Of a stretch of DNA of 64,000 bases, positions 42,261-52,878 are shown piece after piece. The position numbers and the translations under genes were made by a program. The stretch covers positions 248,001 through 312,000 of the forward strand of contig CANTFK010000966.1 in assembly GCA_947646735.1 (NCBI GenBank), in the 5' to 3' direction. How positions within the stretch are numbered: position 1 is the first letter of the stretch; every line of letters starts with the position of its first letter. Under the pieces are notes generated by a model. That model ran no database searches, was not told the origin of the DNA, and worked only from the letters and a program-made list of their open reading frames with translations. This stretch comes from Peronospora farinosa (Eukaryota > Oomycota > Peronosporomycetes > Peronosporales > Peronosporaceae).

Positions 42261-43476
42261 TGTGGTGAAGTCGATAAAGAAAAGTTTGATCAACAATATC
42301 GAAAGTGATCATAATGCGGACCACTTACACGGCGGAAGTCATATCCTATGGATTATACTTGGCTATTGTATTGGAATGACAGCTTATCTGGATCGATCAT
42401 GTGATGGACACGGTTGGCCAAGGATTACGCGGCTGTAATGACGATCAGGGTGGGAGATCGCTCGATCGCAATCGTCGATCATGATCAACAAGTGTGATCG
42501 TCGATCGTGATCAACAAGTGTGATCGACGATCGTGATCAGCAAGTGTGATCGTCGATCGTGATCAGCAAGTGTGATCGTCGATCGTGATCAGCAAGTGTG
42601 ATCGACGATCGTGATCAGCAAGTGTGATCGTCGGTCGTGATCAGCAAGTGTGATCGTCGATCGTGATCAACAAGTGTGATCTTCGATCATGATCAACAAG
42701 TGTGATCGTCGATCGTAAATTCGATCCAGAAAGCCGATCGCGAGATGTAACCGGTTACAAATCGATCGTAACCTCGATCGATGGATCAAGATAGCGATGG
42801 TATTCGAAGTGGACCACATACCGAGATCTGATTTTCCTGAAAGAGACGACACGCGGCAGTAGGTACTGTCATACAGATAGGCATAATCGTAGGATTTGGT
42901 ATTGGATTGGCTAACATTAAACAGAGTTTCTTTTTTTAAGCACGCACGCAGACTTCTCATTCGGGCGGATAACTTTGGCCCCCGACGATCAAGAGCTTCT
43001 GTTACGCTAAGACAAGTGATATCCCTGGATTGTTTGGCCAGGAATTGTTTAGAATTTTCAAAACAAGCAACTCCCCCTGCGATTGGACGTAGCATAACAA
43101 GAAAAGGACTAGGTACAAGATCGCGAGACGGCTCAAGTGGTCAGAAGATCAAGTGAAATCAAGTGGATCAAGTATCTACATTTGGATAAGGCGGTCTCAA
43201 GGCAGACCAGGGTGACTCATAGAGCACCCCCCATACAACTTTCGATCGCGTGAGGATTTTCCACGTGATCGACCCCCCGACCAATCCCCAACCCTGGTCA
43301 AGTTCAGCATCGACTCAAGTCCACCGAGAAGAGTGCAGCCCGCCCTACCGACGGGTACACAAGGTGAGGAAGGAAAGTTACACGGATACGGGGTACCCCC
43401 TCCGTTAGTCGGTCGTCTGGGCGCCAGTGGAGAGTCGGGATCACATCAGAAATTTTGTGATCGCCACTCCACCACA
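42261..43476 (+). repeat. A4 3' LTR
   Basis: 1,216 bp from TGTGGTGAAGTCGATAAAG to GCCACTCCACCACA, preceded by GCAGGGGACGGC. The block gggtacacaaggtgagg is at 43354-43370. It abuts A6 LTR sequence (gtgtggttagactcaagtg), the insertion site. Confidence 0.9.
42470..42717. repeat. 26-bp GATC array in the A4 LTR
   Basis: Nine to ten copies of gatcgtcgatcgtgatcaac plus aagtgt, at the array position of the other family A LTRs. Confidence 0.95.
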
Positions 43477-44083
43477 GTGTGGTTAGACTCAAGTGCGAGC
43501 TGAACCCCACGTGGCACGACTCCGTCACCCCAAGAAGAACTTGTTCTAAGTTAATAACTGTGCCGGGAAGGGATATATTTTGGCCCCCCGTCGAAGACAG
43601 TTGTGTAGCGAAGTGCAAGTGCGAATAGAGCTCCAGGATATATTTGGCCTGTGAGCTCATTCGAGTAGCAACACCCCCCCCCCACGACCCGCTATCGGAG
43701 GCGGTCTCCCTCACCTCACGGTCCGGGAGCAAGTAAAGTTCAGGTGGTTGATACCCCTGAAACAAGAAGGAAAAGGCCAGGGACGACAAGCTCCCGGAAG
43801 AATTTGGCTCTAAGCTCACTCTCGACAAGGTCGATCGAGTGGCCACCTACCGGCCCGCAAAGTGAAGCATATCCACTCGAGGCCCCCAGGTTTACCTCCC
43901 TCGAGACAGACGTCTACATCACCACCAAGTCTTCCGAAGAGTGCAACCCGCCAGCCGACGGGTACACAAGGTGAGAAGAATGTCCATACGCTGCATCGGG
44001 GTACCCCCTCCGACAGTCGGCAGTCCGGCACAGTGAGCGATTTGGGGTCTCATCATACAATTTTGAGAACCAACTCTACCACA
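43477..44083 (+). repeat. A6 5' LTR, 3' half
   Basis: Matches 53785-54411 and ends CAACTCTACCACA. The minisatellite half, upstream of the A4 insertion point, is not in the window next to A4. Confidence 0.85.
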
Positions 44084-44084
44084 A

Positions 44085-45059
44085 TAGTGCGCGTGCCCGG
44101 ATCTTCGGAAGGCGCGGGATTTCACCGCGAGTCCAAAGAAGATTAAGATGTTCAAGTCAAGAAGGAGCACAATACCGAAGAGCCACTGGAATACCGATCG
44201 CCAGTGACTCAAGAAGAAACAAACAAAGGATCGAAGGACCAACCGGACCTTGGGAGAGGCCCGGTCAACATGGTCGAGGTTGAATTTATTGAAGAAAAAC
44301 CTAAATACCCTCCCTATGTCCTCGTTGAGGACACCTTGGGTCATGACGCCTATCATGATCCAGAGGACCATCAGCCGACGGTGAAAACCGAGAGGCTAAG
44401 GTCCCCAAAAATCAACAAAACAAGATCGCGCAGTCCAAGCCGACAAAGTTTCGGATGAAGGCACCCGGAAACACCAAGTCGATAGGCCCCGAGAAGGCAG
44501 GACTGGCATCATGGTCGGACGCTGACGTCACAAAGGCTTACCACCAACGCAAGATGAACGCATTCCTGGAGAGAGACCCCGTCGCGAAGACCCTCGATAT
44601 CCGTCTGCTAGGTCAGCTTCCTGGACCGGTGTCGACCCTACCACGGCTGCAGACTTGCTTACCGGACTGGTGTCGACCCTACCATGGCTGCACTCCGTCA
44701 CGGACGCGATCACAGCGCTGGTCACCCTTCTTCGAGAAGCGAACATGGTCGCCGGACGGTTCGATCTGGACGACCTGCTGTCCCTGGGATTTGACAGAAT
44801 CACAAAGACGTTAGAAAATATACACAAGCGTCTGTCGATCCTAGTTGGTACCACGCCAGCAAAGGGACACCTACCTCTGACGACAAACACACGATCACGG
44901 TGCAGGGACATCCAGATGACGCTTCAGACATCGCGGTCTACCTTCAAATGTATGGAGCCGCCGTCCACCCAGGGGCGAATCAATGTCCATCGCATCACCC
45001 GCCGAGACAGCAGCAGCTCCGTGGTCACCAGGATCGTCATCGACTGGATCAGTCACTAG
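44085..45059 (+). pseudogene. A6 gag N-terminal domain
   Basis: The primer-binding site reads TAGTGCGCGTGCCC, so the usual ATG is ATA here and the start is lost. Frames include VVEVEFIEEKPKYPPYVLVE-like acidic sequence, SWSDADVTKAYHQRKMNAFL, ERDPVAKTLDIRLLGQLPGP and, after a 48-bp tandem duplication at 44625-44695, LREANMVAGRFDLDDLLSLG. Sequence after 44880 is not recognised. Confidence 0.7.
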
Positions 45060-45281
45060 GAGGCTACTGGGACCGACAGGGGCGGCGCTGCTTAATCCCG
45101 AGAGAGGGGCGCAAAGCAGGAACAGCGAGCTCACGAAACGGTGACGCGTGGACATTAACAAAAATCCAGGTTTCTGATTGGTTGAATTTTCAGTCAATAG
45201 AAAGCTCCTTGGATGGTTGGCCATGGTACCTCGTCGGTCGACCTCGGCTTCTCGTCGGTAGACCCGGTCCCTCATCGGTCG
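45060..45281 (+). other. A6 deletion junction and minisatellite
   Basis: 45060-45214 is unassigned. 45215-45281 has copies of ggtccctcatcggtcgacc, continued at 52879 after B4. Confidence 0.6.
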
Positions 45282-45600
45282 TGTAACGGGATAAGGACCC
45301 GTTACCGTCTTACACTAAAAGGGCGTTGAGGAAGCGCTCTTAATTAACTAGTAAATATAACTCTGTTTTATTTTTGTTTTAGTTTCAATTCGCAGTAAGT
45401 GCGAATATGTTCCCTAGCTCATGGGAACCACTCAATATGGAAGTCAATTTATTATTGGCTAATTATTGGGTCTGGCACCCCAATAATAAACCAATAATAA
45501 AATGACGCGCAGTATCCGCTATTCGGATACTGCCCTATGCCTACTTATGTAATTATGTATTAATCCTATAACTACTTATGTAATAGATAGACCCATTGCA
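45282..45600 (-). repeat. B4 3' LTR
   Basis: 319 bp, plus-strand ends TGTAACGGGATAAGG and ACCCATTGCA. Differs from the right LTR at about seven positions. The outer palindrome gtaacggg/cccgttac is at 45283-45306. Confidence 0.9.
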
Positions 45601-45636
45601 ACTCCGAACCTGCTCAGTTTGACTTAACTGAGCCGC

Positions 45637-47043
45637 ATGGACCCTAGGCGTCCACAAAACAATGTCTCTGACAGCCAGAACTGGGAACACCAAGCGACAA
45701 TCCGTAGAGAGAAGGCGCCGCAGGTCATGTATGGGGACTTGAAGCCGTGGCGCTTGTATGGTCTTGAAGGTGCTGTCGAACCCGAGCCACTGGAGGTCAT
45801 GAAGGACCTTTTCACGCGATACCGTACAGTGAGAGGCAAGGCGACGAACAACGCAAATACCGACGATGCGTTGCAGAGGTCTTGGTGTGCCTTCATCAGG
45901 CGCTGGAACGCGAGCCGACGTGAAGGAACGTCCTTCACGTCCTGGTTAGACGGTCGCGAGGGAACGCGTGATAGACACGCTATTGGCGACCTGCGCCGGC
46001 GCATCTGTCGTATGACTTGTGACGAATATCACCTTTGTTACGTCCACATTCGTGAGGGATGCCCAACGTGCAACGTGGGCAGGTCGCGACCGGTCCGGCA
46101 GGAATGGGACGACTTAGTGTGTGCGCGAGGCATGCCCGACCATATTCGTTCACGAATCGCCCGTTATGAGAGAAGCCTTTCGGAGCTCCAGGGGTCCGAG
46201 CTACGGCGAGTGAGAACGCGTCCTTACGATCGCCGACGGCATTCACGTAGCCGAGGTCGTCAACCGTATCATCCATATGCTCCCGAGCCTCGTAATAGGT
46301 CTCGGTCTCGGAGTCGCTTGGGAGGTCGTCGCGGTTTCGTTGCTCGCGAGCATTACGGCTCGCGAGATCGGGGATGGAACCGTCAGCGTCAGTCGCGATC
46401 ACCGACTTTCTACGGGACTCGTAGTCCTCGACCACGTCCGGGACATCTTGGGACAGCGTACTCGATGGCTCCCATGTATCGTCCGCCGGGGAATATCCCA
46501 ACCAGCGAACCCTGTAATGTTTCTCGACATGCTTCTTCATGGGCGCCGAGTTATTACTCGGCGCCTGGGGCTTGTGATCCTCGTGATCGACGATTCGGTC
46601 GACAATCCAGCGTTGCGCACCCGATGCATCGACTAAGGGAGGAGGAGCATCACGACGGAAGACCTCTGGCGATGAGCGCCGATTCTCGTAGTCGGGCGCC
46701 TGTACAGTCGAATGATGAGCTGCGCCTACTCCGCGCTGAAGCCGAGGAATCGAAGAATGCCCTACTTGATTCTCGCGAGATGGCTGAGAGAGCTCAAGAT
46801 CGTGCGGATGCTGCGACTGAGGCTGCTGAGCGGACCCGAAGTGAGCAGCTGGTACTGGTTGAGCGCCTACGTCAACTTGAGACGACTGCGTTCGGAGGGC
46901 CCCAGCAGATCGAGTCTGCACGCGTTCGGGCAGGACTTGGTCCCAGTCGTCGTCAACGTCGTCGTCAAGGGATGTCGGATTTCGAGCCGGCACAGAAGAG
47001 CGGGGAAGATTCGAAGGGAGATCCGCCGGCAGGTAAGCCTTGA
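45637..47043 (+). CDS. B4 antisense accessory gene, intact 468-codon frame
   Basis: On the strand opposite B4, from MDPRRPQNNVSDSQNWEH to the stop at 47041. N-terminal domain (residues about 30-190) with LQRSWCAFIRRWNASRREG, HAIGDLRRRICRMTCDEYHL, CYVHIREGCPTC (possible zinc site) and IARYERSLSELQGSE; close relative in B1. Residues about 195-260 are Arg-Ser/Arg-rich (RRRHSRSRGRQ, PRNRSRSRSRLGGRRG). A coiled coil occupies about 360-430 (ELRLLRAEAEESKNALLDSR, RTRSEQLVLVERLRQLE). A basic segment follows (GPSRRQRRRQG). The last two thirds overlap pol (45980-47043) on the other strand. It might bind RNA; that is inference. Confidence 0.75.
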   Translation: MDPRRPQNNVSDSQNWEHQATIRREKAPQVMYGDLKPWRLYGLEGAVEPEPLEVMKDLFTRYRTVRGKATNNANTDDALQRSWCAFIRRWNASRREGTSFTSWLDGREGTRDRHAIGDLRRRICRMTCDEYHLCYVHIREGCPTCNVGRSRPVRQEWDDLVCARGMPDHIRSRIARYERSLSELQGSELRRVRTRPYDRRRHSRSRGRQPYHPYAPEPRNRSRSRSRLGGRRGFVAREHYGSRDRGWNRQRQSRSPTFYGTRSPRPRPGHLGTAYSMAPMYRPPGNIPTSEPCNVSRHASSWAPSYYSAPGACDPRDRRFGRQSSVAHPMHRLREEEHHDGRPLAMSADSRSRAPVQSNDELRLLRAEAEESKNALLDSREMAERAQDRADAATEAAERTRSEQLVLVERLRQLETTAFGGPQQIESARVRAGLGPSRRQRRRQGMSDFEPAQKSGEDSKGDPPAGKP

Positions 47044-48010
47044 GGCGCCCGACGTAGAACGTCGGGTGCAAACGCATAGATGTAGGTATGTCTAGCGTGT
47101 AAGCGTCACCATGCACCTTAACAACCCCAAATGGGCCAATATATCTTGGCGCTAACTTATTAGCGCCCAAGTTTGTCACTGAGGTGTTTGGTAATCCACT
47201 TGTTGATAACAATACTCTGTCACCTTCTTGAAATGTCAACATATTCTTTCGACCTCTTCTGTCTGCATTCTCCTTTTGCTTGTCGACTGCCTCTTGTAAT
47301 GCATCACGCACAAAACGCGTGATTCCTTGTCGTAATAGTAGAAATTCGGTTACTGTAGCCGAACTTACAGGCGACGTATGCTCTTTTGGAGCAAAATTGG
47401 CAACGGGAGACGCGATGGAAAGCATCGCGTCAGGAGTCGATATGCCGTTGGCCACGAAATTACCAGCATTAGGTGCATCGGCAGCAACCTTATGCGCATC
47501 GTAATCGATCATCAATACTTTCGTCGCAATTCCATCCGTAGATACTCCCCCACCAAGCTTGGAGACAGGGTGTTCTGAAGCTGAGAGAGCAAGCAGCGCC
47601 GGAACGCGAGGATGCCTCGCGTTGTTAGCGAAAAAGGGCGTCAATCCGGTTGACGCATGGACTGCATTGTTGATTGCAAACTCTGCAAGTGGGAGAAATG
47701 AACTCCATGATGAGAACGATGTTGCATAACTGCGCAAGACATCTTCGAGCACTCTGTTCACACGCTCCGTTTGCCCATCCGTCTTTGGATGGTCCGCCGT
47801 AGACATAAGCAACCGCGTGCCTAATAGCTGGAATATTTCGGCCCAGAAAGCCGAAGTGAAACGCGGGTCACGGCCCGCAACAATAGATTCTGGCAAGCCG
47901 TGATGCCTAAAGATAAGATCAATGAAGATCTTCGCTGTCGTCTCCGCCGTAATGTTGGCGGAGACCGGAGCAAAATGCACCATTTTGCTGAATCGATCCA
48001 CTAGAACCAA
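45980..48010 (-). pseudogene. pol: B4 integrase and chromodomain
   Basis: Open frame of 676 residues. Integrase: LVDRFSKMVHFAPV, VAGRDPRFTSAFW where relatives have SDRDPRF (catalytic Asp replaced by Gly), TDGQTERVNR, then FQEGDRVLLSTSGLP, LHPTFYVGRLKAYLP. A low-complexity linker follows and then the chromodomain YRVRWLGYSPADDTWEPSST (about 46520-46430) with VPDVVEDYESRRK. The long tail to 45980 is unlike known domains and lies opposite the antisense N-terminal domain. Joined to upstream pol by a shift at 48010. Confidence 0.85.
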
Positions 48011-48939
48011 TACGCTTGTGCATCCGGTGGAAGGCCAAAGATAAATTCCATGCTGACCGAGCGCCAGGCTTCCGTAGCAATCGGAAGCGGACGCAATGGG
48101 GCTTGTGAGGATGGCGCAGGCTTCACACGCTGACAGGTTTCACAGGAGCGCACCCATTTCTGAATGTATTTATACATTCGCGGCCAGAAAAATACGCGAG
48201 AAATAGCTGCAAACGTCTTTTCGCGACCCAGGTGTCCGCCAGCTGGTCTGTCGTGAAATTCATGAACCAATCGGGCTCGAAGGTCGTCATCAGTAGGGAT
48301 GACGACACGCGGGGAATCAAAGACGTCCATCGTGTACGTCAGCAACGGACCGTCAAGCGCGTCACGCTTGATGTTGTCGCGTGTTGGTTTCGTCAACTTC
48401 GCGAGTAATTTTTCGCTCGGGTCCCTGAGATAGTTGATGATTCCTGCATAGAAGGAATCATTCGCGTAGGATTCAGCGATCTGAGTTCGGATCGAAAGCA
48501 CGGGGGTCGAAATCACCGCATGAAGTCCCAGTTCAATACAACACACACAGATATCTTCGTCGTCATCAACATACGTTTGATGACCCATATCACGCCGAGG
48601 ATCGTAATCAGGACGACGAGAAAGCGCATCAGCGAGAATGTCATTCTTGCCAGGCTTGTAATGCACCACAAAATTATACTCGGCGAAAAATGACAACCAC
48701 CGTGCCATACGCTGGGACAAGTGAGGACTCTTGACGGCGGTACGCAATGATGCGTGATCTGTGTAGATAGAAAACATCTTTTCACCGAGCAAATATACTC
48801 TAAACTTGATTAGCGCGTAACGCATAGCCAAAAGTTCCTTGTCGTGTACCGGATAATTTTTCTCGGCAGGTTTCATCTGTCGTGATTGAAAACTCACAAC
48901 GCGCTCTCGACCCTCGTCATAAATTGCATGAGGGCACAT
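48001..48939 (-). pseudogene. pol: B4 RNase H and integrase zinc domain
   Basis: KELLAMRYALIKFRVYLLGE, TDHASLRTAVKSPHLSQRMA, KPGKNDILADALSRRPDYDP, then HEFHDRPAGGHLGREKTF and RSCETCQRVKPAPSS. The end SVSMEFIFGLPPDAQ has Glu in place of the first integrase Asp (usually SMDF). Confidence 0.85.
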
Positions 48940-48960
48940 CCTATAGCGAAATTGCTCGCG

Positions 48961-49704
48961 TCACACACGACGTGAGAATGGCTTAGAGTCATCAGGTAAC
49001 ATCAGCACCGGTGCCTCGGACAAGCTCTTCTTTACGGAGTCGAAGGCAGATTGATGTTCTGCTGTCCATAACCATACTGCGTCTTTCTTGAGCAAAGTCG
49101 ATAATGGCTGAATTAGCTCAGCATAGTTCTTCTTATACTTATCCAAGTAATTCGCCAGACCGAGCCATTGACGTAATTCAGTTTGGTTCCTGGGCGTTGG
49201 CCAGGAACAGATCGATGAGATCTTCTCAGAATCAGCGCGGACACCTTCCTTGCTGACGTAGCAACCGAGTACTGGAATCTCGGGAGCGCAGAAGACACAT
49301 TTCTTCAAATTAGCATACAATTTATTCTCGCGCATAACTTGAAACACCTGCTTCAAGTGTCGAAGGTGTACCTCCGTAGCGCTGAGCTTTTGCTCAGCGC
49401 GGCTGTGAACGAAAATGTCGTTAAAGTAGCTCGGTGCAAAACCGCGAAGTGGACGAAGTACTTGTGTCACCATCCGATTGAACGTAGCTGGAGCGTTCTT
49501 AAGACCTTGTGGCATGACTAGCCACTCCCAAAGCATCCCGCTTGGGGTGCTGACCGCAGTGAACGGAATGTCACTATCCCTCATGAGGATCTGATAGAAA
49601 CCGTCTGTCAGATCTATGGCGCTGTAGATCTCGCTCCCGGACATGGTATTTATTACCATGTCTTTTCGAGGGATTAGGCGTTTGAGCCGGGATAGTGGCG
49701 TCAT
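48961..49704 (-). pseudogene. pol: B4 RT palm and thumb
   Basis: IPRKDMVINTMSGSEIYSAI, MPQGLKNAPATFNRM, then YFNDIFVHS: Asn replaces the first Asp of the YxDD active site. LRQWLGLANYLDKYKKN and LLKKDAVWLWTAEHQSAFD lead to RNase H; frame is lost at about 48955 by an extra A. Confidence 0.85.
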
Positions 49705-50300
49705 TCAGCTTGTTGAAGGCGTGCACAATGCGCCAACCGCCGGTGGCTTTCTTCACACAGAAAGTCGGACTCGAATGTGGCGAGATACTCTCGAGGACAT
49801 GGCCAGCCTTGCGGCGACCCTCGAAAAATTCATCAATAGCGAAGACTTGGTCGCGCGGTAACGGCCACTGCCGTGTCACGCAATATTTCGATCCTGGCAC
49901 GAGATCTATCTCGTGCCGCACACCACGATCCACCGGAAGCTCAGCTGGAATTTTCTCCGGGAAAAATGTCGGCGTACTCACGGGCGATATCGTATACAGG
50001 GTTGCCCGAAGCACGAAGAGCATCCCAAGACTGTGCCGCGAAGCGTTCTTCGCGCGCTGATTTAGGCTTGGTGCTCTTCGGGCGAGCCTCCAGAACTTCT
50101 TCACTGGCTGCGTCGGTGGCTGAAACAATGCACACTTGCTCGATGTCGCCGGCCTTGAGGTCATGAAGGAAGTCTTTCCATGTAAGGTCTGGCAGAGATG
50201 TGATATCTGCAGCAGTGCACGGTGGACTCGCTACCTCAATGTAGCGGCCACGATGTGGGGATCCCTCCACATATTCAAGCGCGCATACGGATTCCGTCAC
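49574..50300 (-). pseudogene. pol: B4 RT N-terminal part and linker end
   Basis: SLPDLTWKDFLHDLKAGDIE, then KIPAELPVDRGVRHEIDLVP, TRQWPLPRDQVFAIDEFFEG, SSPTFCVKKATGGWRIVHAF. Frame changes near 49960 and 49685. Confidence 0.85.
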
Positions 50301-50479
50301 TACGGAATCAAATGCATCAGCATCTTGACGTGAATTTCGTCATCTCGGTGATCGGCGTGCTCCTTTCTTGCGTTTTCTCTTGCGTCTCGAGCCCCTGCTC
50401 GAGACTGGCACGTCGCTATCACAAGAGGATGATGTACCCCCTCTAGACGTGGGAGCTCTGTCTCCACCACGTCGGTCTC

Positions 50480-50880
50480 ATGCGGATCCGTAGTCCGCCC
50501 ATTCTCGTCAATCAAAAGCGGGAGCTCGTCTTCGACCGCTTCACTTGTTTGCGGGAGCCCCTGCTCGACCGCCTCGATATTTATCGGGAGCCTCTGCTCG
50601 TCCGATGTACTTGTACGCGGGAGCCCCTGCTCGTCCGATGTGCTTGTATGCGGAAGCCCCTGCTCGACCGCCTCGAAATTGATCGGGAGCCTCTGCTCGT
50701 CCGATTTGCTTGTATGCGGGAGCCCCTGCTCGACCGCCTCGTTGAGAATCGGGAACCCCTGTTCGACCGATGTCTGTGTGTGCGGGAAACGCTGTTCGAC
50801 CGCCTCGTTGAGAATCGGGAACCCCTGTTCGACCGATGTCCGTGTGTGCGGGAACCGCTTTTCGACCGCTTCGTTCTATG
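50480..50880 (-). repeat. B4 protease-RT linker with EQG(L/F)P repeats
   Basis: Units of about 24 and 60 bp around gggagcccctgctcgaccgc. In the pol frame they encode EAVEQGLPHT and SDEQGLPRT, the same motif as in B1. Confidence 0.75.
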
Positions 50881-51475
50881 TCTCCGTCAGTGTAACGGAA
50901 CATACTGCGCACAGAGGGCCATCGCTCTCTCTGTGTTGACTACTAGTCGTGGCGTGTTCGTTCACGACCCTGACGTGAGGCCAATCGGATGAAGCGACCA
51001 ACAAATGAGTAAACACTTCACTGACGTCATAACCGCTTCGTCGTTTGACGGACCGAGAATAGCCAATCTGTCTTCGGCTGATACCTTGACAGCCACGGTA
51101 TCCCAAGTATGCAATCAAATGCATAGTTCATCTCGTACACCAAAAATTCGTCGTTGCTCTGGAAACCGCCGAAAGTGTACGGTAAAACCACTGTTTTACG
51201 CGGGACACGTTTTGGTTGTCCATCGGCAAGTTTGACAACGATGTCACCTGGACCTTCTCGAACCGTGACAGTCGACGGGAGAAGGGACAAACAGGATGCA
51301 CGAAAGAAGTTGTTGGAAGCGCCAGAATCCAACAACGATCGAAGTGGTCGCTTCACTCCAGCGACGATGAGACTGATAATAATCAGTCTCGAATCATCGC
51401 GCATGGTGGTGGCATTGAAGTGGGTATGAATCACTTTGGGGCTAGGAGCCCGAGCTACTCGGGGCTCCATTTCTA
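50876..51475 (-). pseudogene. pro: B4 aspartic protease
   Basis: MRDDSRLIIISLIVAGVKRP, LLDSGASNNFFRASC (DSG), VVKLADGQPKRV, NYAFDCILGIPWLSRY; after a shift near 51080, RSGYDVSEVFTHLLVASSDW. Its frame equals the gag frame at the TAG, although in B6 protease lies in the -1 frame; one indel near 51445 explains this. Confidence 0.85.
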
Positions 51476-51516
51476 CCAGTAGGGCGCCCCACGCCTACTG
51501 GAACCGGTCGTTTTTT
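51476..51516 (-). promoter_or_regulatory. B4 gag-pol -1 frameshift signal
   Basis: Sense CCA AAA AAC contains the canonical heptamer A_AAA_AAC (51516-51510). Eight bases later a stem-loop begins: arms ccagtagg and cctactgg (51501-51476) enclosing the gag TAG. The -1 frame reads KKRPVPVGVGRPTGRNG. Confidence 0.75.
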
Positions 51517-52534
51517 GGCGGGACCACCGACGACACAGCGTCTCCTCGTGAGATATCTGTGTTCATCGTCACCGGCGCAGGTGCACGACAGACAGCCGCA
51601 CGATGGCCTATTTTACCACAGCGAAAACACTTCATCATGTTAGGATTGCGAATGATGCGGCTTAATGATTTGCCTCGACCAAGAGAGGACTCAATTGCAT
51701 CAATTTCCATTGGCTCTGGGTCAGACGTCCGGGAATGTTGTGACGCTGTGTGTAGGTACGACGACGCGACAGTGTAATCCTCACGAAGCGCGAGGGCAGA
51801 TGCCTCCTCGAGGACTTTGGCTCAGCACGTGTGAGGCAGTAACGCGTCATGCCCTCTTGCATACCAAAAATAAAGACATGGACTTGTGAAGCCATGTCAA
51901 TTGGCTGCGTTGTAATGCACGAAGCAAGATGACGTGTCTTCTGCACGTAGTCACGCATCGACAGCTTGCCCTGTCGGAGTGAAAAGAAATCTGCACGCAA
52001 GCGAGATTCATCTTGAGGAGGCTCGAAAGCCAGTCGTAAGTCACGCTGGATATCGTCCAGCGTAGGAAACGACGACTCATCTACGACGAGCTTTCCGAGA
52101 GGCCATTCCTTGGCTTTGCCGGCAAGACGAGACAACAGGAAATTGACCTTGACCGTCGAAGCGTCAATTAATCTTGACGCTATTGCAATATCCACCTCGC
52201 GAAACCAGCGATTGAGGGGGAGACGATTCGGACCATCACCGGAGTACGTTGACGTCTCCATCTTGATAGCGTCATGGTGCGAAGTGCGCGAGGGAGTCAA
52301 TACTCGCTGATTCGCTTCGGCGAGCTCGCGCACCATAAAGTCTTGGATGGCGGCACGTTGATCATCGGACGTTGCTGTGCTCAGCAGCAACGTCACAATA
52401 GTTTCACCAGACACCGCCGCGAGGCGATGTAGTGCCTGCCACTCCACCGAGGTGAGATGTGAAAAATCAGAATGCTCCAGAGAGACCGCTGGAGCCACCG
52501 AAGACTCGCCCATGTTCATCTCGAATATGGTCAT
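51495..52534 (-). pseudogene. gag: B4 gag
   Basis: Starts [18 protein letters not shown]. Capsid: [81 protein letters not shown] shift near 51750 leads to [18 protein letters not shown] and the knuckle CFRCGKIGHRAAVC. Ends PPKNDRFQ and TAG. Confidence 0.9.
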
Positions 52535-52539
52535 TGGAA

Positions 52540-52558
52540 GGACTACGAAGTGCTACCA
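52540..52558 (-). other. B4 primer-binding site
   Basis: Sense TGGTAGCACTTCGTAGTCC, two bases after the LTR end. Confidence 0.85.
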
Positions 52559-52560
52559 GG

Positions 52561-52878
52561 TGTAACGGGCTAAGGACCCGTTACCGTCTTACACTAAAAG
52601 GGCGTTGAGGAAGCGCTCTTAATTAACTAGTAAATATAACTCTGTTTTATTTTTGTTTTAGTTTCAATTCGCAGTAAGTGCGAATATGTTCCCTAGCTCA
52701 TGGGAACCACTCAATATGGAAGTCAATTTATTATTGGCTAATTATTGGGTCTGGCACCCCAATAATAAACCAATAATAAAATGACGCGCAGTATCCGCTA
52801 ATCGAATACTGCCCTATGCCTACTTATGTGATTATGTATTAATCCTATAACTACTTATGTAATAGGTAGACCCATTCA
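52561..52878 (-). repeat. B4 5' LTR
   Basis: 318 bp, plus-strand ends TGTAACGGGCTAAGG and ACCCATTCA. Confidence 0.9.

Larger units (their letters stand above)
24112..43476 (+). mobile_element. A4: 5'-truncated family A element split by A5
   Basis: Protease-RT linker and pol (24112-26695 and 39235-40675), minisatellite, antisense gene (42176-41191, minus strand) and 3' LTR (42261-43476). A5 sits in its integrase coding region. Gag, protease and the 5' LTR are missing. The 3' LTR abuts the middle of the A6 5' LTR, so A4 was inserted there. Confidence 0.85.
45282..52878 (-). mobile_element. B4: complete but decayed family B element
   Basis: Two LTRs, primer-binding site, gag, protease, EQGLP linker, RT, RNase H, integrase, chromodomain and an intact antisense frame. 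Inserted in the A6 minisatellite, so its target duplication cannot be read. Both RT and integrase have lost catalytic residues. Confidence 0.9.
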
